Shown: piece by piece, positions 53,216 through 64,000 of the stretch
Position numbering within the stretch: position 1 is the stretch's first letter
Layout: the number at the start of each line of letters is the position of its first letter
Source: Callaeas wilsoni
Taxonomy: Eukaryota > Chordata > Aves > Passeriformes > Callaeidae
Direction of reading: 5' to 3'
Length of the DNA: 64,000 nucleotides
Assembly: GCA_013398955.1 (NCBI GenBank)
Contig: VWPU01000897.1
Coordinates: 124,001-188,000, forward strand
Position numbers and translations under genes: made by a program
Notes under the pieces: generated by a model
Databases searched by the model: none
What the model was told of the DNA's origin: nothing
Seen by the model: only the letters and a program-made list of their open reading frames with translations

Positions 53216-55084
53216 AGTGTTAATCTGCTACTGGGCAAGGATGTCCCCCCCAAGTACAACTTGTTGGTTGAGCACTCAGGAAATGCATCTTGTAAAGTTT
53301 TTCTGTTCTCTCACTCAGCTCTAATCTTCAGTTTTTGGCTACTGCCAGAGAGGATGTGAAGCCAGATGAACCAACGGTGTGATCCAGCACAGCTGCTCTT
53401 TTGTATAATCAACAGGAACAGAAAATGAATGTAAGAAGAGAGCAGGGTTGCTGCCTGGTTTTGTACTGAGTAGCTTGATGAAGAGTCTCAGTACTTTTTT
53501 TTTTTGTGTGTTTTCATCTCTCTGTGTGTATGCATGGTGGCGAGAAGCCTGGAGTCTTGTCAATGAATCTGCTGCACGTGCATGGAGAAACTGCTTGCAT
53601 CTTGCATATTGTGGTGGATCTCTGTACCATCTGTGGCACCTCTGCTGATCTCAGACTCACTGCAGTCATTCATCACTGAGTCCACCTGCATGTACTCAAC
53701 AACTGCTTTGTGAGGAGGGACACCGTTTGTCACAAACTGGGAAGTGCTGACCATGCCTCAAGTCATAGGACTGAAATACATAAGTGAACTTAAAATGCAG
53801 CACACTCCCACAAGATCCGATGGACCACGCGCCAAGGAATTCTTCAGCTCATTTGGAGGCTGAGGCACTGGGTGCTACCCCCATAGTCAGGCAGTTTCCA
53901 AAACACTGCACATCTGCTCTTGGGAAAGCCAGCCAGTCTTCCAGAAGGGAATCTGCCAGGCAGACAGGCCAGGGAAACGTGGGAATTTCATAACAACAGG
54001 TACATGCATTTGGCTGACTCTCTGGGGGACACAGATTTTGTGTCTTTGGCCTGGGGCAGACTCATCAGAGGACAAGCCGCTCTGGGACGGTCAGGAATGG
54101 GAAGACTCCTCTCTGCACCATTTGTTATCCGTGTACTGGGCCTGAAGACGAGCAAAGGCTGCTGGATATGCATTGAGTGAAGGGAAAGGCAGGAGCAAAG
54201 ACACTTCAAGACATCAGGCCTACTGCAGCAGCAAAGGAGGAAAAGATCCTGTGCAGGGAAGCACTGCAATGAAACTTATTGGAATGTCTGCAGGGAGTTA
54301 GTGGTATCAGAAATGGGGTAAGCGGAAATATTAGTCCATCTGTGAGTGGATTATCCAAAAGACATCTGCACTGCCTGTGGATTTTTATAATCACACGAAG
54401 TAGGTGCTGAAATTCACACACCACTGGATTGATCTTTTTTCATAAGCCTCAGAGTGGCTGAGACATTAATTTCTTTAAAGTATGAGCTATATTCCTTAAC
54501 ATGAATGTCTTGGTTTAAGAACTCAGCACTGTCTTAAGCATCATCACTATCAAAACAGCAACCATTTAATTCAGTAAATGTGGGAATGGATGGGAAAACT
54601 CATGTGGAGAGATTTATTACTTAATAAAGTTTGCATAGCACATTTAGTCTGGATGTAATTCATAAAACCTTGGATGTTCACTGCCTATATCCTGCAGTAC
54701 ATAAAATAAGGAATATCTACTCCCCTTCCACAGGTCAAAAAATAATAAGCAGACTTTGGCTACTGATCAAACTGAACATATGTAGAGATTGAAGCTGCCC
54801 CATCTGTGTGCTGGCAGCAGAAGGGCTGAGGCATGTAGCGTCTGAATCAGAGACATGAGCGGAGTCCTGCCCTGCCTGTGCGCTGCAAGCCCCCCGCTGC
54901 CCCTTCAGCTGCAGGTGGAGGAGCATCTGCAGGCTCAGGGACCAGGGTGGCACTTCAGGCTGTCAGTCACATCCTGATGGACGTGTCTCTGCCTACAGAC
55001 ATTTGTATGCTGTGCCCACACCACTCCAATGGCTCACCAACCCAGCAACTGGCTTTTTGTCTAAACTGTCCAGGAAGCAAGGCT

Positions 55085-55090
55085 CTACAG
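55085..55090. repeat. Target-site duplication, left copy (CTACAG)
   Basis: CTACAG directly abuts the TG end of the LTR and is repeated exactly at 55471-55476 on the other side. Six bases is the usual duplication for class II (ERVK, alpha- and betaretrovirus-like) integrases. Confidence 0.85.
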
Positions 55091-55142
55091 TGCAGGAGTA
55101 AACGGACTACGCACGATCCAATATGAATCCAGCAGAAGCCAC

Positions 55143-55148
55143 TTTATT
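55143..55148 (-). promoter_or_regulatory. LTR polyadenylation signal AATAAA
   Basis: TTTATT on the plus strand reads AATAAA on the minus strand, just downstream of the LTR's TATA-like box. It points the same way as EPHA6 transcription, so in principle it could end some transcripts early. Nothing in the sequence shows that it does. Confidence 0.65.
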
Positions 55149-55162
55149 CCCCCCAAGCACCC

Positions 55163-55170
55163 TTATTATA
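55163..55170 (-). promoter_or_regulatory. LTR TATA-like box
   Basis: TTATTATA on the plus strand reads TATAATAA on the minus strand. It lies about 40 bases downstream of a CCAAT motif (55214-55210), which is the normal spacing for a retroviral U3 promoter. Confidence 0.6.
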
Positions 55171-55470
55171 CACTGTGCTCCCCCTGTCCAGGCGTCCACA
55201 CATTACGTGATTGGCAAAGCAATATACACACATAAAACATGGAATGATGTAATTGGATCTCTGGCTCTGTTCACCCGGCTACCGTGCATCTATTGACACA
55301 AATCATCAAGCAGTTTTCTATCTTTCGTTTATATTTTTTCTTCGGCTGCTGTCCCTGTCCTTGAAGCATCAGCAGTCTCTCGCTGTGTACGTTTTCTACG
55401 TGCTCTGTTCACTTGTCCTTATGGCTGGTGCACCATGTGTCCATTTTCTTGCAAAAACTCTGTCTCCACA

Positions 55471-55476
55471 CTACAG
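55471..55476. repeat. Target-site duplication, right copy (CTACAG)
   Basis: This copy immediately follows the terminal CA of the LTR on the plus strand and is identical to 55085-55090. Confidence 0.85.
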
Positions 55477-58400
55477 GGCTTGTTTTTAAGTCTGCCTGCC
55501 ATGTGAACTTAAATATGCATAAAACCCAGCAGCTTCTGGGTGGCTTTACAATGCATTACATTTTCTGTCTACACATGTATTCATTGCAAAATGGTGCTAG
55601 AAAGGAGAGATGCCTCAGCATGTGAAAAACCAACCCAAAACATCCCTTCTGCTCCCATGTCTTCTATTCATGATTATGCTGTTACCACGCAATGAAAAAT
55701 AAGGAAAGACACAAACCTCCTTGGATGTTTAAACTGAGTTTTGTTATGCAGTGGGCAGGGAACAACAGTATGAATACAGAGATATGCCAGATGGCTTCAG
55801 TCAGGTTTTACTAACTTACTGAAAAGTTTTTAGGCAGAGAACATGTATATTCTGAACTTGAAGTACACCGCATACTTGTGAAAGCCTGTATGCATTACTT
55901 AGGAGGTGTGAAGCAACCACAGAGATGCAAGAAAAAAACCACAGGATGAAAAACAGATTCCCACAAAAAATATCAAACCTATACATGTTTTTAGAGAGAG
56001 CATTTTTGTTGTCCATGTTAAGAATGTATTTTCAGTTCAGTTTGCAGCACCACAGTACTTTTTAAGCTTTTTCTTTCATTTCATAAGTCATTTTGTATTA
56101 GAAGCATATCTATCCCTAACACTTGTGGTAACTCAGTTACCCCTTCAAACACATTTTTCTGTGAATAAATAATGTTGTTTAAAAAAATCCAAAACAGGTA
56201 GACACCAGAATCTGTTACTGCTATCTAATAACTGCACTAGACATTTTTTACTTGATAAATAAGTGCATATAAAACTCGGTGATTATTTATCTCTGTGTTT
56301 CCATCTACAATACAGAACTGTATGGCTTAGCCCTGAGAGCAAACATAGGCTACTTGGGATCAACAGGGTGAGCAACCAAAGGAAATACAACTGTGTTAGG
56401 CATAAAAATCTAGTTATTTTTCTTTCCACATGGCTTATTTCTGCTTTTCTTGGTGTACGCTGTTTAAAGAAGGCATGCTGTTAAAGTGGTCAGTAAAACA
56501 CACAGAAAACACTTCTGTCCTTAGGTTTCCTATTTAAAAGCCATCCTAGTCCTTTTCTGTCTTTTCGCTGAAGACAAGGGTGTTTTCCCAGCCAGAGAAA
56601 ATCTCAGCAGAAAATAAAGATTGTTTATATTGTAATTATACATTTCAGTATTTGTGTAAACAGAATTAAAAGGTCACATAATTCAGTCCATAACTCTGAA
56701 CACTTTAATTTGGGAATGCCTGGGGTGTTTCATTATGAATTTTTATTCAGGTACATAATGACTTTGTTCCTTTACCAGATTTCCTACATGCACCATTTCT
56801 CCTCTAGCTGTAAAGGAGGCATCTGATCCTTGAGACCTCAGGGCATTGTGATGGATGTGAGAAACTGCCTCAAGGAGACAGAAGAGGATGGTGACACGAG
56901 CAAATTACAGCTCTGATCACAGCCAAACTTTAGTTTTCAAACTTCTGTTTCTGAAAGAAAAAAACTTTCCGATAAAACATACTTTGCACAATTAAAATGA
57001 TAATTCTAAAGGAAAAACTTCAACCAGTTGGTCTGTATTTACATATCCAAGTTCTTTGCTTTCTCCCTGTAGGATATACTTACATATTTAGATGCCAAAA
57101 TGACAAAAGATTCGGATGCTAGTGAGCATATAGGTTCATCCTGAAACACGCAGGCCTCTTGGGAATATATATCTGCGACGCAGGCGGAATACATTTTTTA
57201 AGGAATTAAAAATCTCTCTGATCAAAATGATGCACTAAAATCCTACACCGCAATGATCAGGTGAATGCGAATTAATCCCAGAACTCCGTGGGCTGGCTTC
57301 ACCATAAGCATGGCAAATGAGACACTGGAAGAGTGAGGGGAATTTTCAAAACCAGACCAGGCTAAGAACCATATTCCTGAGACAGAGCGAATCTAGTCTT
57401 GCACAATTTACAACGTGGTAAAAGCTCTTAAGATATGATAGATGAAAAAAGTGTACATCTGAATTCTTAGTCAATGAAATCATAAAGAGATAAGACTATT
57501 AGCAGGCTGAAGTCTCAGATTTACTGCATTTGGAAACACTGAAGTGTAGACAAGATAAATACTGGAGATGACACTGGTAGCCAATAGAAGTACTTCAGAG
57601 TGCTTGATTACAATCCATTATTTATGATCTAACACCAAAACTGTAGGCAGGAGGAAAAGGCCCCTGTCTCAAAGGCTTGAATATGAGAGATGAAGGATTA
57701 AAAACAGCAGGGAAAGCAAGAGATGATTTCCTAAGTGAGGACATAAATTGTGTTTTCCTGTCACTTCTAGCAGGCTGCCCCAATGTCTGGAATACGTAAC
57801 AAATTTAGTAAAATTACTTGAAATTATCTGAGAGCATTTGTATCCTAAATAATGCATAAGCAGTGCTGCTTGCTGTTGGAGTAATTTTGGACTGACTTGG
57901 CTTCAGAAACGGTAAAGTGCCTACAGAGAGTCAGCTTTCTTTAGAGCTACCTATAGAAAGAAATGCACATGATCTTTAAATTAATTATTCCAGAGCAGCT
58001 CGCACAATTATATTAAATTCTAAGACTTCTGTTACAAAAGTGGACAATTTATCCTAACAGCCATTCTTTTGAAAGATTACTTGAAATGGATGCTTTTTTA
58101 GTATTAAAATCTCCATGTTCTCCTACCACAATGAGGAAAATTATATAGACACAAAAATTTTGGTTTTATGCTTTGACCAAATATCAAGAACAAAAAAAAC
58201 CCCATTCTGTAAAGGCTTTAAATTTAGCAAACCACATTAAAACACACTAAAGGACAAGATAATTTAAATGAAATTTTAATACAGTTCTTCACTGTACCTT
58301 GCATTCAGCACAAATCTTTCACTCAATTGCATTTATTTATTCACTGATCCAGAAACGGATGTCTCAAGGTGTAAGGCCAAATGAAATAAAGCAACTTGGT

Positions 58401-61400
58401 TGTTACACAGCAGAATCTGGCCCTCACACAATCTCAACGACCTACTTCACATTCAAAAAATTCTGAACACAGATTCTGAGCAATATTTGTCTCAACAAAA
58501 TGCTGAAACTAATCCTAAATTGAATCTTCAAAGATATTAACAATAACTCGGAAATCACCAACATCCATTCCTGTCATCACTCTTCAGTAGTAATTAAAAA
58601 AAATAACAGTGTGTTGTCTAAACACTGCGCTGTGAAAAACTGGAATGAGTGATTCTCCCGCGTAACTAAAAGTAGAACCAAAACCTGTGAACAACATTCT
58701 TACTTTGCTATTATTATCCTGACAAAACAAGAACGTCTCTGCTGTAAAAATGGCAACGTTCATGAACATTTTTGTTCATGTTTTGTATTGCCTAGGATGG
58801 GGTGTTGAGGGTGGGGAGAGAAAGGGCAGTTTGTTCTTCATGCCACCATCCAGGTGGCCTCTTAGCAGCATGTTGGCTCAAGCAGGCATTCCAATCTCAA
58901 ATCGTTTCACGAGTGCTTCTGTGCATGCTGAACAAATCCTGCCATCCTCTTCCAGCTCCATCACCCAGCATCTTTCAATCAACAAATTGCACTTTGGCAC
59001 GAACAAAAGGTTTAGGATGGACTTCTGCCACCCTCCCAGTCCCAAGCTAAATGGCTGTGAACATATGCAGAGATTGTGCTGTTCATTTTTAGGGCTTTAT
59101 GATGGCACATTTAATTGTAATAAAAGTGCAATTGATGGAAAGTGAGTTACAGATTGAACAGGCAGTACAGCAGATGTACAAGGTCATTCAACAAGGACTA
59201 CTCATTACTTCAAATTACCACCCATGAGGAGAATCTACAGAATATGCCAGGATGGAGCTCTTTCTCTGACACCTCATCTTTCAGTTCCATCCCAAAGGCC
59301 ATCTTTGTTTTCTTTACGGATAGCATTTCCCAATTAGAACCTGCTGCCTTAAGTTACAATGACTCAATTGCCATCTCTAATGCAATTCACGTATGTGAGG
59401 CTGCTCCTGCTGCTCCCATTCATTTCGAGAAAGGTGATTGCTACAAATTGCACACAACAGTTTGCCTGTTCACAGACCCGTGTTTCTGCCCCATTTGACA
59501 GAGTGACGAAAGACAGATGCCTTATTTAGTTTTAAATCATATTTGCATTCGATTTTCATTTATCTTTTACTTTCACAGCCTACCTCGTTGAACTACAGTC
59601 TGACAATATTTGTCAAGAAAAAATATCCCATAACTTGCTGAACAGTTTATAGGATTTGGCAGCATTGGAGCTTTTTCCTAATTATCTGTCCTGGCATTCA
59701 CAAACAGAGAAAAGTATTGGATGGAGACAGTTAACTGGAGCACAACTTTGTTCGTTCTTCTGGGAATCAGCAATATTTTACTGGAGATAGTTCATGATCT
59801 TTTTTATTGACTGCTACCCCCCAAAGAGCCAACATCAGAACTTTCACACTTTTCAAGCGATTTCCCAGTGAGCTGGAAGGGAAGCATTGCCCTTCCTATA
59901 GAGAAGAGATGGGTGAGATGGAGTTAACAAGGTATTCATTAAGGAATATTCATTCCAAGACCTCTTCAAATTTCATTTAATAGAAAGTCAGATTTACTAT
60001 CCAAGGAATTCCTGCCTAAAGCAGAAGAAAATGCCAGCAATTAGCTCAGCCCTCTGCAAAGCTGCCTTGCACCGTGGCCCTGTCTCACTGAACTCTTAAA
60101 GGGAAGAAAGGGCCACATGTCCTGTCACTCCTTCAGAGGATGCTTTTCTGAGATCTTCATGCCTCCTCCTTCCAAACCCTAGGCCTCTTTACACTAAAAG
60201 TTACTGTCAACCGTTTAAAACAATTAATATTTAACTAACTATAAATACATATCTATAAAAATTAAAATATTAACTATATTTTACTGTATTAGTCAAGAAA
60301 TCTCTCAGAAAATAGGTACATTAGGGCACTTCACCTTGTATTTTTGTGCTGGGATTTGGTGTAGAGATGCTGACAAAGGAGTAGAATAAATACCATATTT
60401 ACATATAAGAAAACAATGACTCCTGTTCATATCACCTTCAATCTACTGTCTCAAAACTGCTAATCTAATAAATGCCATGCCAGGAAAAAGATAAAGCTGA
60501 ACTGGAGATCAGTAGCAATGTTGTTGTTTGCAAACACTATCAGCAGAGAATATCAACCTTTTTGCCAGGAATACATCAAGAAAATCGATTTGAGTCGCTC
60601 TAGTTTGAAATATTGTCCAATAGCTTTCAAACATGCTCATTAATTGTCCTAGCAAATACAAAAAAACACAGAGCTTTTTACTTCAAAATGCAAAAGAGAA
60701 AGTGTAAGAAAATGATTTACTGGGTACATTTAATAATGTAACTGATAACACTTATTCTGAATGGCTGCAGAACACCCAGAGCAGAGTAAATGTCTCTTGT
60801 TCATTTTCTTGTCTTCCTGTTTCTCCAAGATCTGGCATCAAATATATTTATTTTTGAGTGGTCACCTATAAATCTAATGATAAGAACCGTTTCTTCCAAC
60901 CTAAAGTGCTGAGATAACACGTTTGTTTAACAAACTATTTCCATCGGTGTGCTGTGCACATCACTGTGCTGCCCCACCTTTACTAAACTCAAGTGCTACA
61001 GGGCCTTCAGGAGTATCAATCAGTCAGCAGAGACACTCACTGGAGGTTTTATTGTTTTTTAAAATGGCACACAGTGCACGGACTGCATGGCTGTCACAAC
61101 TGATAAGAGCCCCTCAGTGCTGGACAAATCCAGCCTTATTTTGTTTTTCTACCCTCATTCTTTGTCATTGTTTATCTCTGCCTTGCAACACCTAGTTTTT
61201 GTAGTTGACAAATACAATTTCTAGTATTCACGTTTTTCTGAAAAATGTTAATTTCAGAGTGTAAAAGTATTTCTTTTTCCCCTCCCCATAAATCCAACCT
61301 GCAATCATTTCAAAAGGCATCCCGCTCCTGTGGCTCTCACAGCACTGCCATGGCTTTTGGGTGGTAAGAAGCACTCTGCTCAAGAAATGGCTAGAAACAG

Positions 61401-61719
61401 TGGTAGCAAAATACTGCAAGAAGAAACCATTTGAATGGGAAATATTTGGAATCTGTGAGCATTGATAAAGTTCCTGTACAAGACTTGGAATCATTTCAGA
61501 AGACAAAAAACCCTTCTGCTTTGTTTTGCTTTGTTTTTCAGAGGGTACACCCCACGCACTTCACAAAAAGCCATTAAACATTTCTCAGATTAAAAGAAAG
61601 TTATGAAATTATTTCAAATTAAAAACGGACAGCAAAATTATACATGTCATTACTGTAATTTAATTTAATTTTAATAGACAGACACAGTAAGTGTTACCAG
61701 TAAAGCACCAGGTCTGACA

Positions 61720-61860
61720 TAAATCACAGAACCCCAGAATGATATGGGTTGAGGGACCTTTAAAGATCATATAACTCCCACCCAGGGACATCTTCCACTA
61801 GATTAGGTGGGATGCCATGGATGAAGACAATACTTCCAGAAATGGCCCACTGGCATTGAA
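61720..61860 (-). mobile_element. CR1 LINE 3'-end fragment, minus orientation
   Basis: The plus strand shows AATCACAGAACCCCAGAATG, then GGGTTGAGGGACCTTTAAAG, then ATCATATAACTCCCACCCAG and GGACATCTTCCACTAGATTA. These match, in order, the reverse complement of the avian CR1 3' end (the tail, then the GGGTTGGAAGGGACC block, then the GGGACACCTTCCACTAGA block). A weaker match, ATACTTCCAGAAATGG, follows at about 61829. The element is truncated and diverged. Identification is by recalled consensus. Confidence 0.75.
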
Positions 61861-64000
61861 GTCAAACTGTGCTGACGGATGGGTCAGAACTCAAAGTGCT
61901 GACCCTTGCACTGCCCTTGTTTTCCACCTTGATATGAGTTCAGCCTCAAGTTCTGATGCCTCTAATCTTAAAAAAGCAACACAATCACTAAATTTTTATA
62001 TAGGGAAAACTTTCCTACATTAGCAAGTGAGTAAATGAAATATTATTTCTACCAGTTATTGATTAGTTTTCTTAATGCTCTCGAATTTCCCCTCTCCCTG
62101 CCAATTCCAATTTAGGAAGATATCAATGGTTTATGACAAAAAAAAATCATGTTCTAAGTCTCACTTTGAATGGCGTTACTATGTCATCTACTTACAGGAT
62201 TGGAGTTGGAAAGGCTTTTCTGGGATTTTACAAAGAAACCTTTACTAATGCAGTGGCACCACTACTACTAAATTGTCTTCAATAAATACGTTATTTTGCT
62301 TTAAAAATGTATGTAGGTTGTTCTGCTATCTATAACTTTGTTTCCACTTTTACCCGCAGAGTACTCAGAATTTGGAGGACACTACCAATTTTAATGGAAA
62401 AATTGACATGGGTAACTTAATTTGTGTATGGATAATCATTAAATAAACATCTATACAGCTTGAATAGAATTGATGCAACTCTGAGTAAAATGCAAGGGTT
62501 TTTTTACAAAGAGTAGAGAAAAAGCATCACTCTGTATCTGTGAAACTTCAAGGTAAGAAACTCAATAATCTTAGCAAAGGGTTGGATGTTAGGTGTACTG
62601 GAGCCCACAGTTCATAAAACCTTGTATTTCAAATTTAGATTAACTTCTTTTACAGAATATCGAATTCTTATTTGCTTAGGGGCATCTCTTTAATATCATA
62701 AGAATGTTAGTAGGAGTTAATAGAAGAAATTTTGAATCACCAGCACTGAAGAAAATTGGATCCTGGCAAGTGTATTGAATAATAAGATGATGAGGACACA
62801 GGAATTGGACAAAGCTTTGTGCAGCTACTACCATGCCCAGGTAATGCTAAATTCATAAGAGACAAAGATCAGAGAAGTCTTTCAAAAATTAATTAATCGA
62901 CCTTCACACCACTGAGATAATACCTTCTTTCAAATGTTTTATCATAGTTTTTTTGACAGCTTCTGCTTGCACAAATCATCACCTTAATTTCGGCTACCCC
63001 ACAGCAAAAGTGAACCATATGCACTTCACTGTTTCAGAAGACATTCTCCAAACCCTGTTTTCATGTTGCCTATATATATTCCACCAGGACATTTAAAACT
63101 TGGGATTGCTCTGCATGAGACTTATCTCTCCTCCCTCATCAACCCTGAGGGGAAAGTTTCTGTGTAGTGTCAAAATAATGGCACCCATTAGAGAGGAACA
63201 TTAATGGGAAGGAGAATGAGAAACGAGCATACGCGGTGTATACTACTGGGATCTGTGATGTAAGAGAGAGCAGACTGACAATTTAACTCTGTCAGATGGA
63301 GAAAAGTCCATAAAAAGAGATGAGAGAGGGAGTGGTAAGACTGAGAAATGAAAAGCACTTTTTGGGTCAGGTCTGTAGAGAGAGAAAATTTGCATGGGCC
63401 AGTGATCAACCACAGCCTGCTGCAGCTGGAGCAGCACCACAGCACATTTGGGTTTCCAGAGGAGTGGCCAGTCCCTAAAGGGCTTTTAGGCCTTTTCAGA
63501 CAGCCAGAAAACAGCTCCCCCATGGTTCCTGGGCCACTGCATCTCCTGCCTGGCAGAGGAGCAGGGCTTCCACAAGGGCTGCTGGATAAAATGGACCCAC
63601 AGCAATGCAGAGAAAGTGGGACAGCTGCAGGCAATTTCCTTGGGTTCTCCTGGCAATGAGATGTCTTCTGATTCCAGTCCTGCGTCAAAATGGAACCCAA
63701 AACCTGGAGGGAGCCTCTGTAATTTCCTGGTGGCCAGCTCCTCTCTGCTCTCTGACGTGTGGCACACAACTCACGCCTCCTGATCGGTCACGCAGCTTGG
63801 TCTTGTGGCTCTCAGGGTCTCATGGGACACTGATGCAGTGAGCAAACATCCTAAGTTTTATTTCCAGCAGCCATTCAACACTTTAAATGTGTGTTCCAGC
63901 ACCCATTAGAAGGACATTGAAGGCTATGCTGTTTTGGAGACTCTTTGGCTTTCAGTCAAGTGCTGTATCTGGACAGAAAACTGGAGTGAAGTGGAACCAG

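Larger units (their letters stand above)
55091..55470 (-). mobile_element. Solo LTR of an endogenous retrovirus, ERVK-like, minus orientation
   Basis: A 380-bp unit begins TG and ends CA and sits between exact 6-bp CTACAG duplications. On the minus strand, signals occur in promoter order: CCAAT boxes (55256-55252 and 55214-55210), a TATAATAA box (55170-55163) and AATAAA (55148-55143). About 50 bases then lead to the terminal CA. A polyadenylation signal this close after the TATA box resembles alpharetrovirus-type LTRs. No gag, pol or env frame lies beside it, so it is a solo LTR left by recombination between two LTRs. I count 12 CpGs in 380 bp, many for this AT-rich intron, which together with the perfect duplications suggests a fairly young insertion. 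It has the same orientation as EPHA6. The exact family is not determined. Confidence 0.88.
39139..64000 (-). other. EPHA6: EPHA6 intron, 3' portion (at least 24.9 kb)
   Basis: All sequence upstream of the 125-bp exon lacks any frame resembling the next expected exon (first fibronectin III domain, about 336 bp). It is therefore read as one large intron continuing past base 64000. It contains the CpG-rich patch (39379-39840), a T/G tract (48282-48349), a 21-bp repeat pair, a CR1/L3-like LINE relic, a solo LTR and a CR1 tail. GC-richer blocks at about 46130-46920, 53540-54400 and 63180-63840 give overlapping frames on both strands, but no domain could be named. An exon lacking an ATG could have escaped notice, so continuity is likely rather than proven. 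Confidence 0.7.

Noticed and set aside
58750..59145. 131-codon plus-strand frame
   Set aside because: No recognisable domain, no promoter or splice context, and a second overlapping frame of similar quality. Treated as chance.
63188..63769. Longest open frame in the window, 193 codons, minus strand
   Set aside because: It lies in a GC-richer patch where all frames are fairly open, overlaps several other frames on both strands, has low-complexity Ser/Pro/Leu composition and shows no Eph or other domain.
1..64000. Bacterial or phage features such as operons, CRISPR arrays, integrases or terminators
   Set aside because: The sequence has spliced vertebrate exons and LINE/LTR elements. No ribosome-binding sites, long tandem frames or regularly spaced repeats are present.

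Overview
The window reads as vertebrate nuclear DNA, and most likely bird. It is AT-rich, has very few long open frames and has short exons with GT/AG splice sites. It also carries CR1-type LINE fragments, including two tail pieces of the avian kind, and a solo retroviral LTR. I see no prokaryotic, phage or CRISPR features.

Only one gene can be supported: an Eph receptor tyrosine kinase on the minus strand, recognised as EPHA6. Five consecutive internal exons are present. In transcription order they are 39138-39014 (125 bp, first part of the second fibronectin III domain), 19355-19193 (163 bp, rest of that domain), 10746-10638 (109 bp, stalk and transmembrane helix), 6759-6689 (71 bp, juxtamembrane) and 4764-4639 (126 bp, tyrosine-containing juxtamembrane segment and first strand of the kinase). 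Splice phases agree at every junction. The exons join into 197 complete codons with no stop, plus partial codons at both ends. The introns between them are 19,658, 8,446, 3,878 and 1,924 bp. Upstream exons (ligand-binding domain, cysteine-rich region, first FN3) lie beyond base 64000. Downstream exons (rest of kinase, SAM domain, PDZ-binding tail) lie before base 1.

Layout: 1-4638 intron, with a local tandem duplication at 3547-3770; 4639-10746 three closely spaced exons, with a hairpin repeat in one intron; 10747-19192 intron with a small CR1 tail; 19356-39013 a long AT-rich intron with small duplications, an A/C-rich tract and an assembly seam marked by one N; 39139-64000 the 3' part of another large intron. 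That last intron holds a CpG-rich patch near the exon, a T/G tract, an old CR1/L3-like reverse-transcriptase relic (about 52495-53215), a well-preserved solo LTR with 6-bp target-site duplications (55091-55470) and a CR1 tail (about 61720-61860).

I did not find an undescribed biological system. The observations most worth checking are the young-looking solo LTR, the duplicated sequence around the N, the CpG-rich intronic patch, and the exon phases that would let the transmembrane and juxtamembrane exons be skipped together in frame.
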